The notes under the pieces: generated by a model
Seen by the model: the letters and a program-made list of their open reading frames with translations, nothing else
Databases searched by the model: none
What the model was told of the DNA's origin: nothing
Shown here: in pieces, positions 50,883-59,402 of the stretch
Layout: every line of letters begins with the position of its first letter
Position numbering within the stretch: position 1 is the stretch's first letter
Source of the DNA: Sphingobium sp.
GTDB taxonomy: Bacteria > Pseudomonadota > Alphaproteobacteria > Sphingomonadales > Sphingomonadaceae
DNA: 64,000 nucleotides
Direction of reading: 5' to 3'
Assembly (NCBI GenBank): GCA_035196065.1
Contig: CP136575.1
Location: 1,703,001-1,767,000 of the forward strand
Program-made: the position numbers and the translations under genes

Positions 50883-52751
50883 CTATTTCAGTAACTCACG
50901 CACTTTCGCATGCAGCTCATTCGGTCGATAGGGCTTTTTAATGAAAGCCATGTCGTTCGGAAGCAGGGACATGTTGTCACTATAGCCGGAAGTGAGCAGC
51001 AGCGCGGTCAGCGGAAATTTTTCTTTTATCCAACGCGCAAGATCGACGCCGGTTTCTTCCGTACCCATGGCGATGTCGCAGATAACAAGCTTGTACCCTG
51101 CATCTTCAAGATACTCCTTCGCTTCGCTGATGCTTGCGGCACATATGACATGATGACCGTCGTCGACCAGCATCTCGCTGATTGATTCAGCGATCAAAGG
51201 TTCATCGTCGACGACAAGTATCGTTCCTGCATGAAGTATCGCTCCGGTCTGGCGCATAGCGCCCTTCTCCAACTCGGCGGAAAGCCCGGCGGGAAGCTCG
51301 GTAGGTGGAACGGTGTGCGGAAAGGTCATGCGGGCGATCAGTCCGCCACCAATTCGGTTAGAAAAGGACAAATCCCCGCCCGATTGCCTTACAAATCCCG
51401 CGGTAATGGCAAGGCCAAGGCCGCGGCCATTGGATTTCGTCGTAAAATAGGGGTCATTTGCGTGGCGTAGGACATGATCTGTCATACCCATTCCCGTATC
51501 CTCAATGCTGATCGACACACTACTATTGGGCGTGTCCGCCGTTTCAACGCCTGCCAACATGGGCAGGACGCGCGTTTTAATCATAATCTCACCGCCTTCA
51601 TCCATGGCTTCCCGGCTGTTGGTGATGAGATTGATGATCGCCTGGCTCAGGCCAGACTTATCGACGTACAAAGGGCATGGCAGACTGGTGCAATCATAAA
51701 TGACTTGGATATTTGGTCCAGCAAGAGTTGATATCAGCGGCCTCGTTTCGTTCAAAATTTCATTTAAATCTGCATAAACGGGATCTATTATCTTATTAGA
51801 TGTCATCGCAAGTAAAGTATTAATGATATCCGACCCGCGATCAACTGCATAATGTATTGATTGAGTCTTTTTGATTACAAAATCATTATTATTATCACGC
51901 GCAATCCCATGTGCTGCTAGATCGATTATTGCTAACAGATTATTGAAATTATGCGCGAGATCTGCAGCAATCGCTCTGATATTTTCCGCGGCCTGCATGC
52001 GCGCCAGTTCAAAATCTCTGTTCTTACGTTCCGTAATTTCCTGCCCTACGCCGATATAGGCTATGAACTTTCCTTCCTCATCACGAAACGGATATCCCCG
52101 GTGGAAAATCCAAACGACGGTCTCATCTTCGAGCACGATACGATATTCCAATGCGAATGGAATTTCGGCCGCACGAGACTTGCGAAACTCCTCATACACT
52201 CGCGCCCGTTCATCCGGATGAATAATTTTTGTCCATTCCTCCACATTTCGAGGCATAACGGTTTTGAATTTACGAAAATATTCCACGCTGGCGGGACTAG
52301 TATAAGTAGTCTTACCGTCAGAAAGGCGGTTTACCCAAAAAAATGCATTGATAACGTTAAGAATTCTTTCAAACATTTCGAGGTTATGGGCCCTCAAAAC
52401 GGGACGATTTTTGAGGTCGCCGATCTCAGTAAGGTTTATTTCATAACCACTTGATTTACTGTCATTCAAAACAGACAATTGGATATTGGCGCGCACCCAT
52501 TTTGATCGGTCCGTCGCCTTTGCGATCTTAAAATCCAGCGTTAGCGGGTCCGTGGCAGTGGAGGCCTGATCGGACGACAAAGCGTCGCACCAGGTCGCCT
52601 CAGTCTCGGCGAATTCAAGGAAGGATCGGCCGATCAAATCCTCTTCAGCGCGACCCAGCAAACGGCAAAATGCCGGACTGACTGCTTCAATTTCGGATTG
52701 TGCACCAAGCCGGGCCACTGCAGCGACGCTGGAGTTTAAATAATCGTACAC
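50883..52751 (-). CDS. Hybrid sensor histidine kinase (PAS-PAS-HisKA-HATPase-REC)
   Basis: A 622-residue cytoplasmic kinase without membrane segments. A PAS domain covers ~5-110 and a PAS/PAC pair ~125-240 (FWVNRLSDGKTTYTSPASVE; IAYIGVGQEITERK). His267 is in ADLAHNFNNLLAII. The ATPase has INLITNSREAMDEGG, IEDTGMGM and GRGLGLAITAGF. A C-terminal receiver has Asp559 in LVICDIAMG. This layout fits NtrB/FixL-like kinases with a phospho-relay or feedback receiver. The FixJ-like regulator 59 bases upstream on the same strand is the probable partner. Signal unknown; a soluble PAS sensor suggests redox, light or a small molecule. Confidence 0.9.
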   Translation of the reverse strand: MYDYLNSSVAAVARLGAQSEIEAVSPAFCRLLGRAEEDLIGRSFLEFAETEATWCDALSSDQASTATDPLTLDFKIAKATDRSKWVRANIQLSVLNDSKSSGYEINLTEIGDLKNRPVLRAHNLEMFERILNVINAFFWVNRLSDGKTTYTSPASVEYFRKFKTVMPRNVEEWTKIIHPDERARVYEEFRKSRAAEIPFALEYRIVLEDETVVWIFHRGYPFRDEEGKFIAYIGVGQEITERKNRDFELARMQAAENIRAIAADLAHNFNNLLAIIDLAAHGIARDNNNDFVIKKTQSIHYAVDRGSDIINTLLAMTSNKIIDPVYADLNEILNETRPLISTLAGPNIQVIYDCTSLPCPLYVDKSGLSQAIINLITNSREAMDEGGEIMIKTRVLPMLAGVETADTPNSSVSISIEDTGMGMTDHVLRHANDPYFTTKSNGRGLGLAITAGFVRQSGGDLSFSNRIGGGLIARMTFPHTVPPTELPAGLSAELEKGAMRQTGAILHAGTILVVDDEPLIAESISEMLVDDGHHVICAASISEAKEYLEDAGYKLVICDIAMGTEETGVDLARWIKEKFPLTALLLTSGYSDNMSLLPNDMAFIKKPYRPNELHAKVRELLK

Positions 52752-52810
52752 GACAACCGCATTCTGAAATTGAGATATTTCATCTTAAATCAACTGCAAA
52801 ATTACATTTT

Positions 52811-53437
52811 TCATATTGCATCGGCATGATTAAGCAAATTTGCCAAACTGGCGGCAGAGTTTATCTTAAGTTTATTAAAAATCCGGCTTCTATGTATTTT
52901 TATAGTATTTTCGCTTCGTCCCATTTCACCGGCAATTAATTTCGTGGGATATCCCTTTGAAATTATCCGGGCGACGTAAAGCTCGGTAGGCGTCAGGCCT
53001 GCGATTGCCGCCTTCACCATTTTGGCGCTCTCGCTGTGGCAAAAATATTTGCGCGATTGGGCTATGCCGCGGTTTATCGCGCGTCGAAGCGCCATCTCCG
53101 AAATCGGCTTTTGCAGGAAGTCGATCGCACCTGCCTTCATCCCCTGCACGACGGTGCCAATGTCACTGGTTCCGGAAATGAAGATTACAGGCAGTTTGAT
53201 GCTCGCGCTCGTCAGCCATTCCTGGATGGCCAAGCCGTCGAGCCCCGGCAATTTGATATCAAGAAGAATGCATCCACTCTGGAACCTCTGCGCCTTTTCC
53301 TGCAGTTCAGTTGCGGATCCACAGGCCAGAGCCTGATAGCCCAGCGATGCAACCAGATCGGTCAGATGTGTTCGCAAGTCCGGTTCATCATCCACAATCA
53401 GGACAGCTTCTGATGCCGTTGCGCAGATCGGCGTCAT
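52811..53437 (-). CDS. FixJ/LuxR-family response regulator
   Basis: A receiver (VLIVDDEPDLRTHLTDLVAS; Asp60 in CILLDIKLPGLDG; Ser/Thr in FISGTSD; Lys in LQKPI) is joined to a LuxR-type helix-turn-helix (LTPTELYVARIISKGYPTKL, GRSENTIKIHRSRIFNKLKI). I took the ATG at 53437 because it gives the normal FixJ N-terminus and a 208-residue protein. The frame stays open to a TTG at 53620, which would add 61 unconserved residues. It lies just upstream of the hybrid kinase and is the likely output of that kinase. Confidence 0.87.
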   Translation of the reverse strand: MTPICATASEAVLIVDDEPDLRTHLTDLVASLGYQALACGSATELQEKAQRFQSGCILLDIKLPGLDGLAIQEWLTSASIKLPVIFISGTSDIGTVVQGMKAGAIDFLQKPISEMALRRAINRGIAQSRKYFCHSESAKMVKAAIAGLTPTELYVARIISKGYPTKLIAGEMGRSENTIKIHRSRIFNKLKINSAASLANLLNHADAI

Positions 53438-54002
53438 CGGAAATGCCGAGTCTGCCGTCTGGTTCAAATCCTCGGATTGGCATGGCCGCAAATAGCCACG
53501 CTGACCGCAGCGGGTCGTATCTAGTAACGACCAACGAATCGAATCCGGTATGCGTTCGATTTGCGGCCGGGGAGGCAGTTCATCGCGATTTTTTTTCAAA
53601 AGCGGCTCCCTTGCATCCAAATAATGTCAAAAATAAAACAAATATCTCAACATGAGTTCATTGTTTTTATTTTGAAAAAGAATGAACTGAAATTTTATTT
53701 ACCTATTGAACAGAATATTTTTTCATTTTCCGCAGGGAGGGTAAACTTGGCGTTCTCCTATGTCTTTTTTTTGAAACATACCATAGATCGATAGTTTATA
53801 AAAATAGCCTTTTATTTTTCAAAATGGCTATAATTACTTTCGATTTGAATTTATTTGGGCTTCGGCGCCACTGCGCTATAGTGATGGCGCGCGGGTTGCC
53901 CGGGTGCCGGCCGGCCGATCGGCATGTGGGATAACCCCAAGCCGCACGGCTTCGTCGAAGCCTTAGCGCCGCCCATTGAATACCATAAACCGATAAGAAA
54001 TA
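53438..54002. other. Intergenic region, no gene seen
   Basis: From about 53600 to 53860 the sequence is strongly AT-rich and no frame looks coding. Near 53940-53970 the minus strand has GGCTTCGACGAAGCC and a further GC-rich palindrome (CCGGCCGGCC at 53910-53920), which lie downstream of tRNA-Lys and may help end its transcript. Nothing else is recognised. Confidence 0.5.
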
Positions 54003-54078
54003 TGGTGAGCCGTGCTGGATTCGAACCAGCGACCTACTGATTAAAAGTCAGTTGCTCTACCGACTGAGCTAACGGCCC
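54003..54078 (-). tRNA. tRNA-Lys (anticodon TTT)
   Basis: A complete 76-nt cloverleaf on the minus strand. Acceptor GGGCCGT pairs with ACGGCTC (one G-T), the D arm is AGCTCAGTCGGTAGAGC, the anticodon loop CTTTTAA gives TTT, the T loop is GGTTCGAATCC, and the 3' CCA is encoded (complement of 54003-54005). Confidence 0.96.
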
Positions 54079-54119
54079 ATCACTGCGCGGATCGTTCCGC
54101 GCGGTTTGGAGCGCTCCCC

Positions 54120-54638
54120 CTAATGTGCTGCTTGACGGCGGTCAAGCGGCTTGGGACGGGTAAGGCGATGAAAAAGTTGCCGCAGTGTCAGCCCGGTCAC
54201 TGGATCGCGCCAAGTGGGGGCAATTTCTGCCGCCGGTCCCAGTGCGAAGGTGCGATAGCGCAACGCGGGGTGCGGTATGGCAAGGGCAGGCGAATCCGAT
54301 ACCCACATGCCTTCGGACCATGCAAGGATATCGAGATCAAGGGTGCGCGCCCGCCAGCGTGCGCCGCGTCGGTCACGCCCGAAATGCTGTTCGACCGCAT
54401 GCAGCCTGTCGAGCATGTCGGACGGAGAAAGCGGCGATGAGACGAGTATTGCGGCATTGGCGTAACGCCTTGCGGAAGGTCCCAAAGGTGCACTGGTGAT
54501 GACGCGGGAGTCGGCAAATACGTCAATTTCAGGCATTTCCAGCGCCTCGATCGCGGCGGCAACGATGCGTCGGGGATCACCGGCAAGCGGGTAGCGCTGG
54601 TTGGATCCAATACCAATCAGATAGAGTGACGGTTTCAA
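54120..54638 (-). CDS. folK: HPPK, 6-hydroxymethyl-dihydropterin pyrophosphokinase
   Basis: A 172-residue folate-pathway enzyme that transfers pyrophosphate from ATP to 6-hydroxymethyl-7,8-dihydropterin. It has YLIGIGSNQRYPLAGDPRRI at the start, RDRRGARWRARTLDLDILAW (the HPPK signature with the metal-binding Asp pair) and IPHPALRYRTFALGPAAEIA. Its start overlaps the aguB stop by ATGA, so the two genes are coupled. Confidence 0.93.
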   Translation of the reverse strand: MKPSLYLIGIGSNQRYPLAGDPRRIVAAAIEALEMPEIDVFADSRVITSAPLGPSARRYANAAILVSSPLSPSDMLDRLHAVEQHFGRDRRGARWRARTLDLDILAWSEGMWVSDSPALAIPHPALRYRTFALGPAAEIAPTWRDPVTGLTLRQLFHRLTRPKPLDRRQAAH

Positions 54639-55501
54639 ATATCCTCCACCAGCCGCCCGTAAAGCTGCGGCCTGCGATCACGGAAAAAGCCCATAGAGGC
54701 ACGGTGCAACCGGGCCTGGTCGAGATCAAAACTGGCGACCAACAGCCCGGTTTCGCTGTCATCAAGATCGCAGACAATATCGCCCCATTCATTGGCGATG
54801 AAGCTGGTGCCATAGAATTTCTGTGCAGAGCCGCCATGATCAGCCTCTGCGCCGACGCGGTTGGCGGCAATCACCGGCATGCAATTCGAAACTGCATGGC
54901 CAACCATTGCACGCCGCCACATATGCCTTGTATCCAGCGTAGCGTCTTGCGGCTCTGCTCCGATTGCGGTGGGATAAAGGAGCATTTCTGCACCCATCAG
55001 GGCCATTGAACGCGCACATTCGGGATACCATTGATCCCAGCAGATGCCGACACCGATGCGAGTGCCAAAAACGTCCCACACTTTGAACCCCTTGTTGCCG
55101 GGGCGGAAATAATATTTTTCCTGATAGCCTGGACCGTCGGGAATATGGCTTTTGCGATAGGTGCCCAGAATGTCGCCATTGGCGTCGATCATCGCGATGG
55201 TGTTGTAGAAATGCGAACCATCCCGTTCGAAAAAACTGGTGGGGATGGCGACACCCAACTTTTTCGCCAATTTCGCCATTGCCTGAACCGAAGGATGCTC
55301 AAGCGTTGGGCGAGCGAGCGCAAAATGGGCTTCTTCCTGTGTTTTGCAGAAATAAGGGCCAGAGAATAATTCGGGCGGCAGGATGATCTGCGCGCCTTCA
55401 TGTGCCGCCTGTTCAACCAGGCCGGCGACAGCATCAATGTTTTCAGCCTCGCTGGCCATAAGGGGCAGCTGCAATGCCGCGACGGAGATAGAACGGGTCA
55501 T
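54635..55501 (-). CDS. aguB: N-carbamoylputrescine amidase
   Basis: A 288-residue nitrilase-fold amidase. The catalytic triad is visible: Glu44 in ILPPELFSG, Lys117 in YRKSHIPDGPGYQEK and Cys154 in GVGICWDQWYPE. The YFRPGNKGFKVWD and HGGSAQKFYGTSFIANEWGD stretches are specific to the AguB group. It hydrolyses N-carbamoylputrescine to putrescine, CO2 and ammonia. The ATG at 55501 is chosen for family length. AguA, the preceding enzyme of the path, lies 1 kb upstream on the same strand. Confidence 0.93.
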   Translation of the reverse strand: MTRSISVAALQLPLMASEAENIDAVAGLVEQAAHEGAQIILPPELFSGPYFCKTQEEAHFALARPTLEHPSVQAMAKLAKKLGVAIPTSFFERDGSHFYNTIAMIDANGDILGTYRKSHIPDGPGYQEKYYFRPGNKGFKVWDVFGTRIGVGICWDQWYPECARSMALMGAEMLLYPTAIGAEPQDATLDTRHMWRRAMVGHAVSNCMPVIAANRVGAEADHGGSAQKFYGTSFIANEWGDIVCDLDDSETGLLVASFDLDQARLHRASMGFFRDRRPQLYGRLVEDI

Positions 55502-55595
55502 GGCCTGCCTATAGCCGCACGTCCGAACGCGCGGCAATGCTGATTGTCAATAAAGGGGGCGGCAGAGCTGACAAGGCCAGCCCTGCCATTTTAGA

Positions 55596-56471
55596 TCAAA
55601 GCCGCTTTTTGAACAGCAGGGTCATCCGGTCGGTTTCGCCAATCGCCTCATATTTTGCGCGATCGACATCCTTTTTGGCAAGCACCGGGGGCAAGGTCCA
55701 CACGCCATCTGGCCAGTCGGCACTGTCCTTTGGGTTGGCGTTCACTTCGCTTTTGCCGACCAGTTCAAAGCCGTTGATTTCCATCATCTTGATGACATCG
55801 GCTTCGCGCATATAGCCTTTGCCGCCATCGGTGTAGCTATATGGTGCATCGGCCTTTGCGCGGTGCTGTTCGATGCCAACAAGGCCGTCGTCCCTCAGCA
55901 GTTCGCGCATCGCCTTCAGTTCGGAATCAGCAATGTTCCAGCGGTTGATATTGTGCATCATCCGCATGATCAGGATGCGGTCGAATGTGCCTTTCTGGCC
56001 TTCGGGAATATCACCCAGTGTGAAAGCGGAATAATCGGTCGCCGGGCGTCCGGTTACCTTCGCAACATCGGCGGCATAGCTGGCCGCGCCTGCCTTAATG
56101 CCTTCCTGCCGCTTGGGATCCGCAAAGCCTGCCGGATTGAAATAGAGGCCGACCAGCTTGCCGGGGCCATCGACATAACGACCGAGCAGGCGCGATACCC
56201 ATTCGCCGCCAGGTGCATATTCGCCGATCTTGTGATCGGGATGAACACGGAAGAATTCGAGTGTTTCGGCAGGGTGGCGATATTTGTCACGCTTTGCGTC
56301 TTCGGCACGCGAAGGGTCTGCCAAGATCTGGCCGAGGCGTTGTTGGTGCGCCTTGTGCATTTGCGCATGGGCGGCGGAGTCCTTGCCTTTGGCATTGCCA
56401 TGATCATGGGCGTAGACGCCGCTACCAAGCAATGTTGCCGCCGCAGCGGCAAGCCATATCGTCTTTTTCAT
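55596..56471 (-). CDS. Predicted exported SAM-dependent methyltransferase-like protein
   Basis: A 291-residue protein with a signal peptide (MKKTIWLAAAAATLLGSGVYA) followed by a His-rich HDHGNAKGKD stretch. The rest looks like a class I methyltransferase of the COG4798 type: RDKYRHPAETLEFFRVHPDH, KIGEYAPGGEWVSRLL, then FDRILIMRMMHNINRWN and LVGIEQHRAK. Members with signal peptides are odd, since SAM is cytoplasmic, and their role is not known. It lies between aguA and aguB on the same strand, but a polyamine role is not established. Confidence 0.78.
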   Translation of the reverse strand: MKKTIWLAAAAATLLGSGVYAHDHGNAKGKDSAAHAQMHKAHQQRLGQILADPSRAEDAKRDKYRHPAETLEFFRVHPDHKIGEYAPGGEWVSRLLGRYVDGPGKLVGLYFNPAGFADPKRQEGIKAGAASYAADVAKVTGRPATDYSAFTLGDIPEGQKGTFDRILIMRMMHNINRWNIADSELKAMRELLRDDGLVGIEQHRAKADAPYSYTDGGKGYMREADVIKMMEINGFELVGKSEVNANPKDSADWPDGVWTLPPVLAKKDVDRAKYEAIGETDRMTLLFKKRL

Positions 56472-56539
56472 CGGGAAGGTCCTCTCGTTTCAACAGGGAA
56501 GCCGCAATATGGGCTGCCTATGGCAGATTGCCAATAGGG

Positions 56540-57520
56540 TCAGGCTGGCAGTTGCTGGCTTGAACAGTGGAAACTGCCGCCGCCGGTCAACACGGCATCT
56601 GCACGCACGCCAACGATCTTTCGTCCGGGGAAAAGTGGTTCGAGTGCGGCCAACGCGTCTTCATCATGGCGGCTGCCATAAATTGGAACGACGACAGCAC
56701 TGTTGCCGATGTAAAAGTTCATATAGCTGGCCGGGACCGCTTCGCCATCTTGCTCGAACCTGCCGACTGAGGGCAGGGGTGTCACGCGGCAGCCAAAGGC
56801 TTCGGCCCGCGCCCGCGCATCGACGAAGACTTCGGCGTTCGGATCATTACTATCGCGCGCCTCGGGGATCACCAGATGGTTGGGGCCGACGAAGCGGGCA
56901 AGATTATCGATATGGCCATCGGTGTGATCATTGGCGAGGCCATCACCGAGCCACAGCAAGCGTTCAATGCCGAGGTCGCGGGCAAGCCGTTCTTCGATAG
57001 CTTTTTGATCGAGCGCGGGGTTGCGATTGGGGTTCAACAGGCAATCCGCGGTGGTCACCGCAAGGCCTGCGCCATCGACGTCAATCGATCCGCCTTCCAA
57101 TATCCAGTCGCAGGTGCTGATTGTCAGGCCAGCCGCGCGCGCCAGTTCGGCGCCGATGGTCTGATCGCCTTCATAACGGAAACGGTTGCCCCAGCCGTTG
57201 AAACCGAAATTGCGGGCGATCCGGTCTGCACCCGAGCCAACAATGATGCAGCCTGTATCGCGCAGCCAGACATCACCGATCAGTCTGTCTTCTATGACGA
57301 CACCATCGTCGACCAGTGCGCGGGCGATGCCCGTTGCCGTCGCGCCCTTGGCAATCAGGTGCACGCGTTCCCCGCTGCCGCCATCATGCACCGCATTGGC
57401 AAAGGCCGCGATTTGCTTTTGGGCTGCTGCCAAAGGCTCGCCCCAGGCATCGGGATCAGACGGGAAGCCGATCCAGACGCCTTCGTGCGGAGCCCATTCA
57501 GCGAGCATGCGAATGGTCAT
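56540..57520 (-). CDS. aguA: Agmatine deiminase
   Basis: A 326-residue guanidine-modifying enzyme. It has MLAEWAPHEGVWIGFPSDPD at the start, the ILEGGSIDVDGAG block, NDHTDGHIDNLARF with the catalytic His/Asp, and Cys319 in GGGSFHCSSQQ near the end (GNIHC in most family members). It converts agmatine to N-carbamoylputrescine, which AguB (54635-55501) turns into putrescine. Together they give the arginine-derived putrescine route. Confidence 0.94.
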   Translation of the reverse strand: MTIRMLAEWAPHEGVWIGFPSDPDAWGEPLAAAQKQIAAFANAVHDGGSGERVHLIAKGATATGIARALVDDGVVIEDRLIGDVWLRDTGCIIVGSGADRIARNFGFNGWGNRFRYEGDQTIGAELARAAGLTISTCDWILEGGSIDVDGAGLAVTTADCLLNPNRNPALDQKAIEERLARDLGIERLLWLGDGLANDHTDGHIDNLARFVGPNHLVIPEARDSNDPNAEVFVDARARAEAFGCRVTPLPSVGRFEQDGEAVPASYMNFYIGNSAVVVPIYGSRHDEDALAALEPLFPGRKIVGVRADAVLTGGGSFHCSSQQLPA

Positions 57521-57526
57521 GGAATA

Positions 57527-59209
57527 CTACTTTCCTGCCCGGCTCTTGTCGCGAATGGCACGGAACTCGTCACCCTCAACCCAATTGGGCCAGGCGTCGG
57601 TCATCGCCAGCATCCGGCCGACGCGGTAATAAAGCCGTAAATCGGCCATTACGCCCGACCAGTCCCAATTTTCGTCAAACTCGTCGGCCGGGCCGTGGTA
57701 GCGATTGGCTTCATAATCCTTCGCTGCGGCTTCCCCTGCGGCGCGACCGCCCTTCACCAAATCGTCGCCGCCTTCGAAATAGACCATGGGTACGCCCAGC
57801 TTGGCGAAACTGAAATGGTCGGAGCGGTAATAGAAACCCTTTTCCGGCGTTGGTTCGCGATCTGGCGTGCGGCCTTCGATCTTGGCGGCGGCATTCAAAT
57901 AATCGTCAAGTTGCGACTTGCCCATGCCGATGACCGTCAGGTTCTTTGCCGGCCCGGTCATCGAAAAGGCATCCATATTCACGCCGCCAACCGTCCGCGC
58001 GAGCGGGTAGATCGGGTTTTCGGCATAATATTTTGAACCCAACAGCCCTGATTCCTCGGCGGTTACGGCTAGGAAGATCACGCTGCGGTCGGGGGCGCCG
58101 CCTTTCTGGAAGGCCTCGGCCAGCGCGACCAGCGCGGCGGTGCCAGTGGCATTATCGACTGCACCGTTGCAGATTTCGTCGCCATCCTTGGGTGTACAGC
58201 GGCCCAGATGGTCCCAATGCGCGCTGTAGAGGACATATTCGTCAGGCCGCTTTGCGCCCTTCAATATGCCGACGATGTTGCGGCTGTTCTTTTTGGAGAT
58301 GCTATTCTCAAAACTCATGCCAGCTTTCAGGCCCAACGGAACGGCTTTGAAGCCTTTTTGCTTGGCCGCTGCCATGGCTTTTTCCAGATCCTGTCCACCT
58401 GCGGCCATGATCTGCGCAGCGATATCCTTTTGAACCCAGCCATTGGCTTCGGTCTGGCTTGCGCCGCCATCCTTTGACTGGGCAAGGAATTGCGGGCCGG
58501 TCCAGCTGGAATTGACGACATTCCAACCATAAGCGGCAGGTGCGGTATCATGAACGATTAACGCCGCCGCTGCTCCCTGACGGGCGGCTTCCTCGAACTT
58601 GTAGGTCCACCGGCCATAATAGGTCATCGCCTTGCCGCCAAAGGGGCCTTCAAGGCCTGTGCTTTCGAAATCAGGGTCATTGACGAGGATGAGGACGGTT
58701 TTCCCCTTCACGTCGACACCGGCATAATCGTTCCAGCCTTTTTCAGGGGCGTTTATGCCATAGCCGACAAAGACGACATCGCTGTCCTTGATGTCAATGC
58801 GCGGCTGTTCGCGGTAGCTGCCGGCGACAAACTGATCGCCATAGGTAAAGCTCAGCGTCTTGCCATTCTTGCCGCTGACCGTCAGCGGAGAGAAGTTGGC
58901 GCCAGCAATCTCGACAAGCGGGACATCCTGCGTCCAGCCGCCATCCTTGCTGCTCGACGGGTTGCCCGGCGAAAGCCCCGCCGCCTTGAACTTCTCGATC
59001 ATCAGCGCGACCGTCTTGTCTTCGCCGGCGGTTCCGGGAGCCCGACCTTCAAAGGCATCGGACGACAGCGTGCGGGTGATATCCTTCATTGTCGCTTCGG
59101 ACATTTCGGGCACCGAAACTTGCGGAAGGCCGGCAGCGGATGGGCCATCGACTGGCTTGCAGCCCGAAAGGGCCAGGGCAGAAACCAGGGTAAGCGTCAA
59201 CAGGCGCAT
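57527..59209 (-). CDS. M28 family metallopeptidase, lipoprotein
   Basis: A 560-residue exported zinc aminopeptidase. The signal ends in a lipobox (LALSGCKPVDG), so it is probably a lipoprotein. A PA-like insert lies at about 130-300. The M28 zinc ligands are in SAHWDHLGRC, GAVDNATGTAALVALAEAF, TAEESGLLGSKYYAEN and DHFSFAKLGVPMVYF. The ATG at 59209 sits six bases after GGAG; the ATG at 59212 is almost as good. It ends 6 bases before the aguA start but with a separate function. It is divergent from an S9 peptidase, so this spot is a small peptidase locus. Confidence 0.9.
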   Translation of the reverse strand: MRLLTLTLVSALALSGCKPVDGPSAAGLPQVSVPEMSEATMKDITRTLSSDAFEGRAPGTAGEDKTVALMIEKFKAAGLSPGNPSSSKDGGWTQDVPLVEIAGANFSPLTVSGKNGKTLSFTYGDQFVAGSYREQPRIDIKDSDVVFVGYGINAPEKGWNDYAGVDVKGKTVLILVNDPDFESTGLEGPFGGKAMTYYGRWTYKFEEAARQGAAAALIVHDTAPAAYGWNVVNSSWTGPQFLAQSKDGGASQTEANGWVQKDIAAQIMAAGGQDLEKAMAAAKQKGFKAVPLGLKAGMSFENSISKKNSRNIVGILKGAKRPDEYVLYSAHWDHLGRCTPKDGDEICNGAVDNATGTAALVALAEAFQKGGAPDRSVIFLAVTAEESGLLGSKYYAENPIYPLARTVGGVNMDAFSMTGPAKNLTVIGMGKSQLDDYLNAAAKIEGRTPDREPTPEKGFYYRSDHFSFAKLGVPMVYFEGGDDLVKGGRAAGEAAAKDYEANRYHGPADEFDENWDWSGVMADLRLYYRVGRMLAMTDAWPNWVEGDEFRAIRDKSRAGK

Positions 59210-59402
59210 CATCTTCTCCAATTCTTAGTTGCCGGGCTTCTGCCAGAGCGGGCAGGGAGGCTCAAATGAAATCTGTGGGTGGGGAGTCTCCCTCCGCGGT
59301 TGCGGTCCGGCAACGGTTCTTGGTCGCCTGTTACATATGGAAATCATTGTTGCTTGCCGCGCCGATTCCGTCAGTCTGAAGACAGTCATGAAGGGACGTC
59401 GA

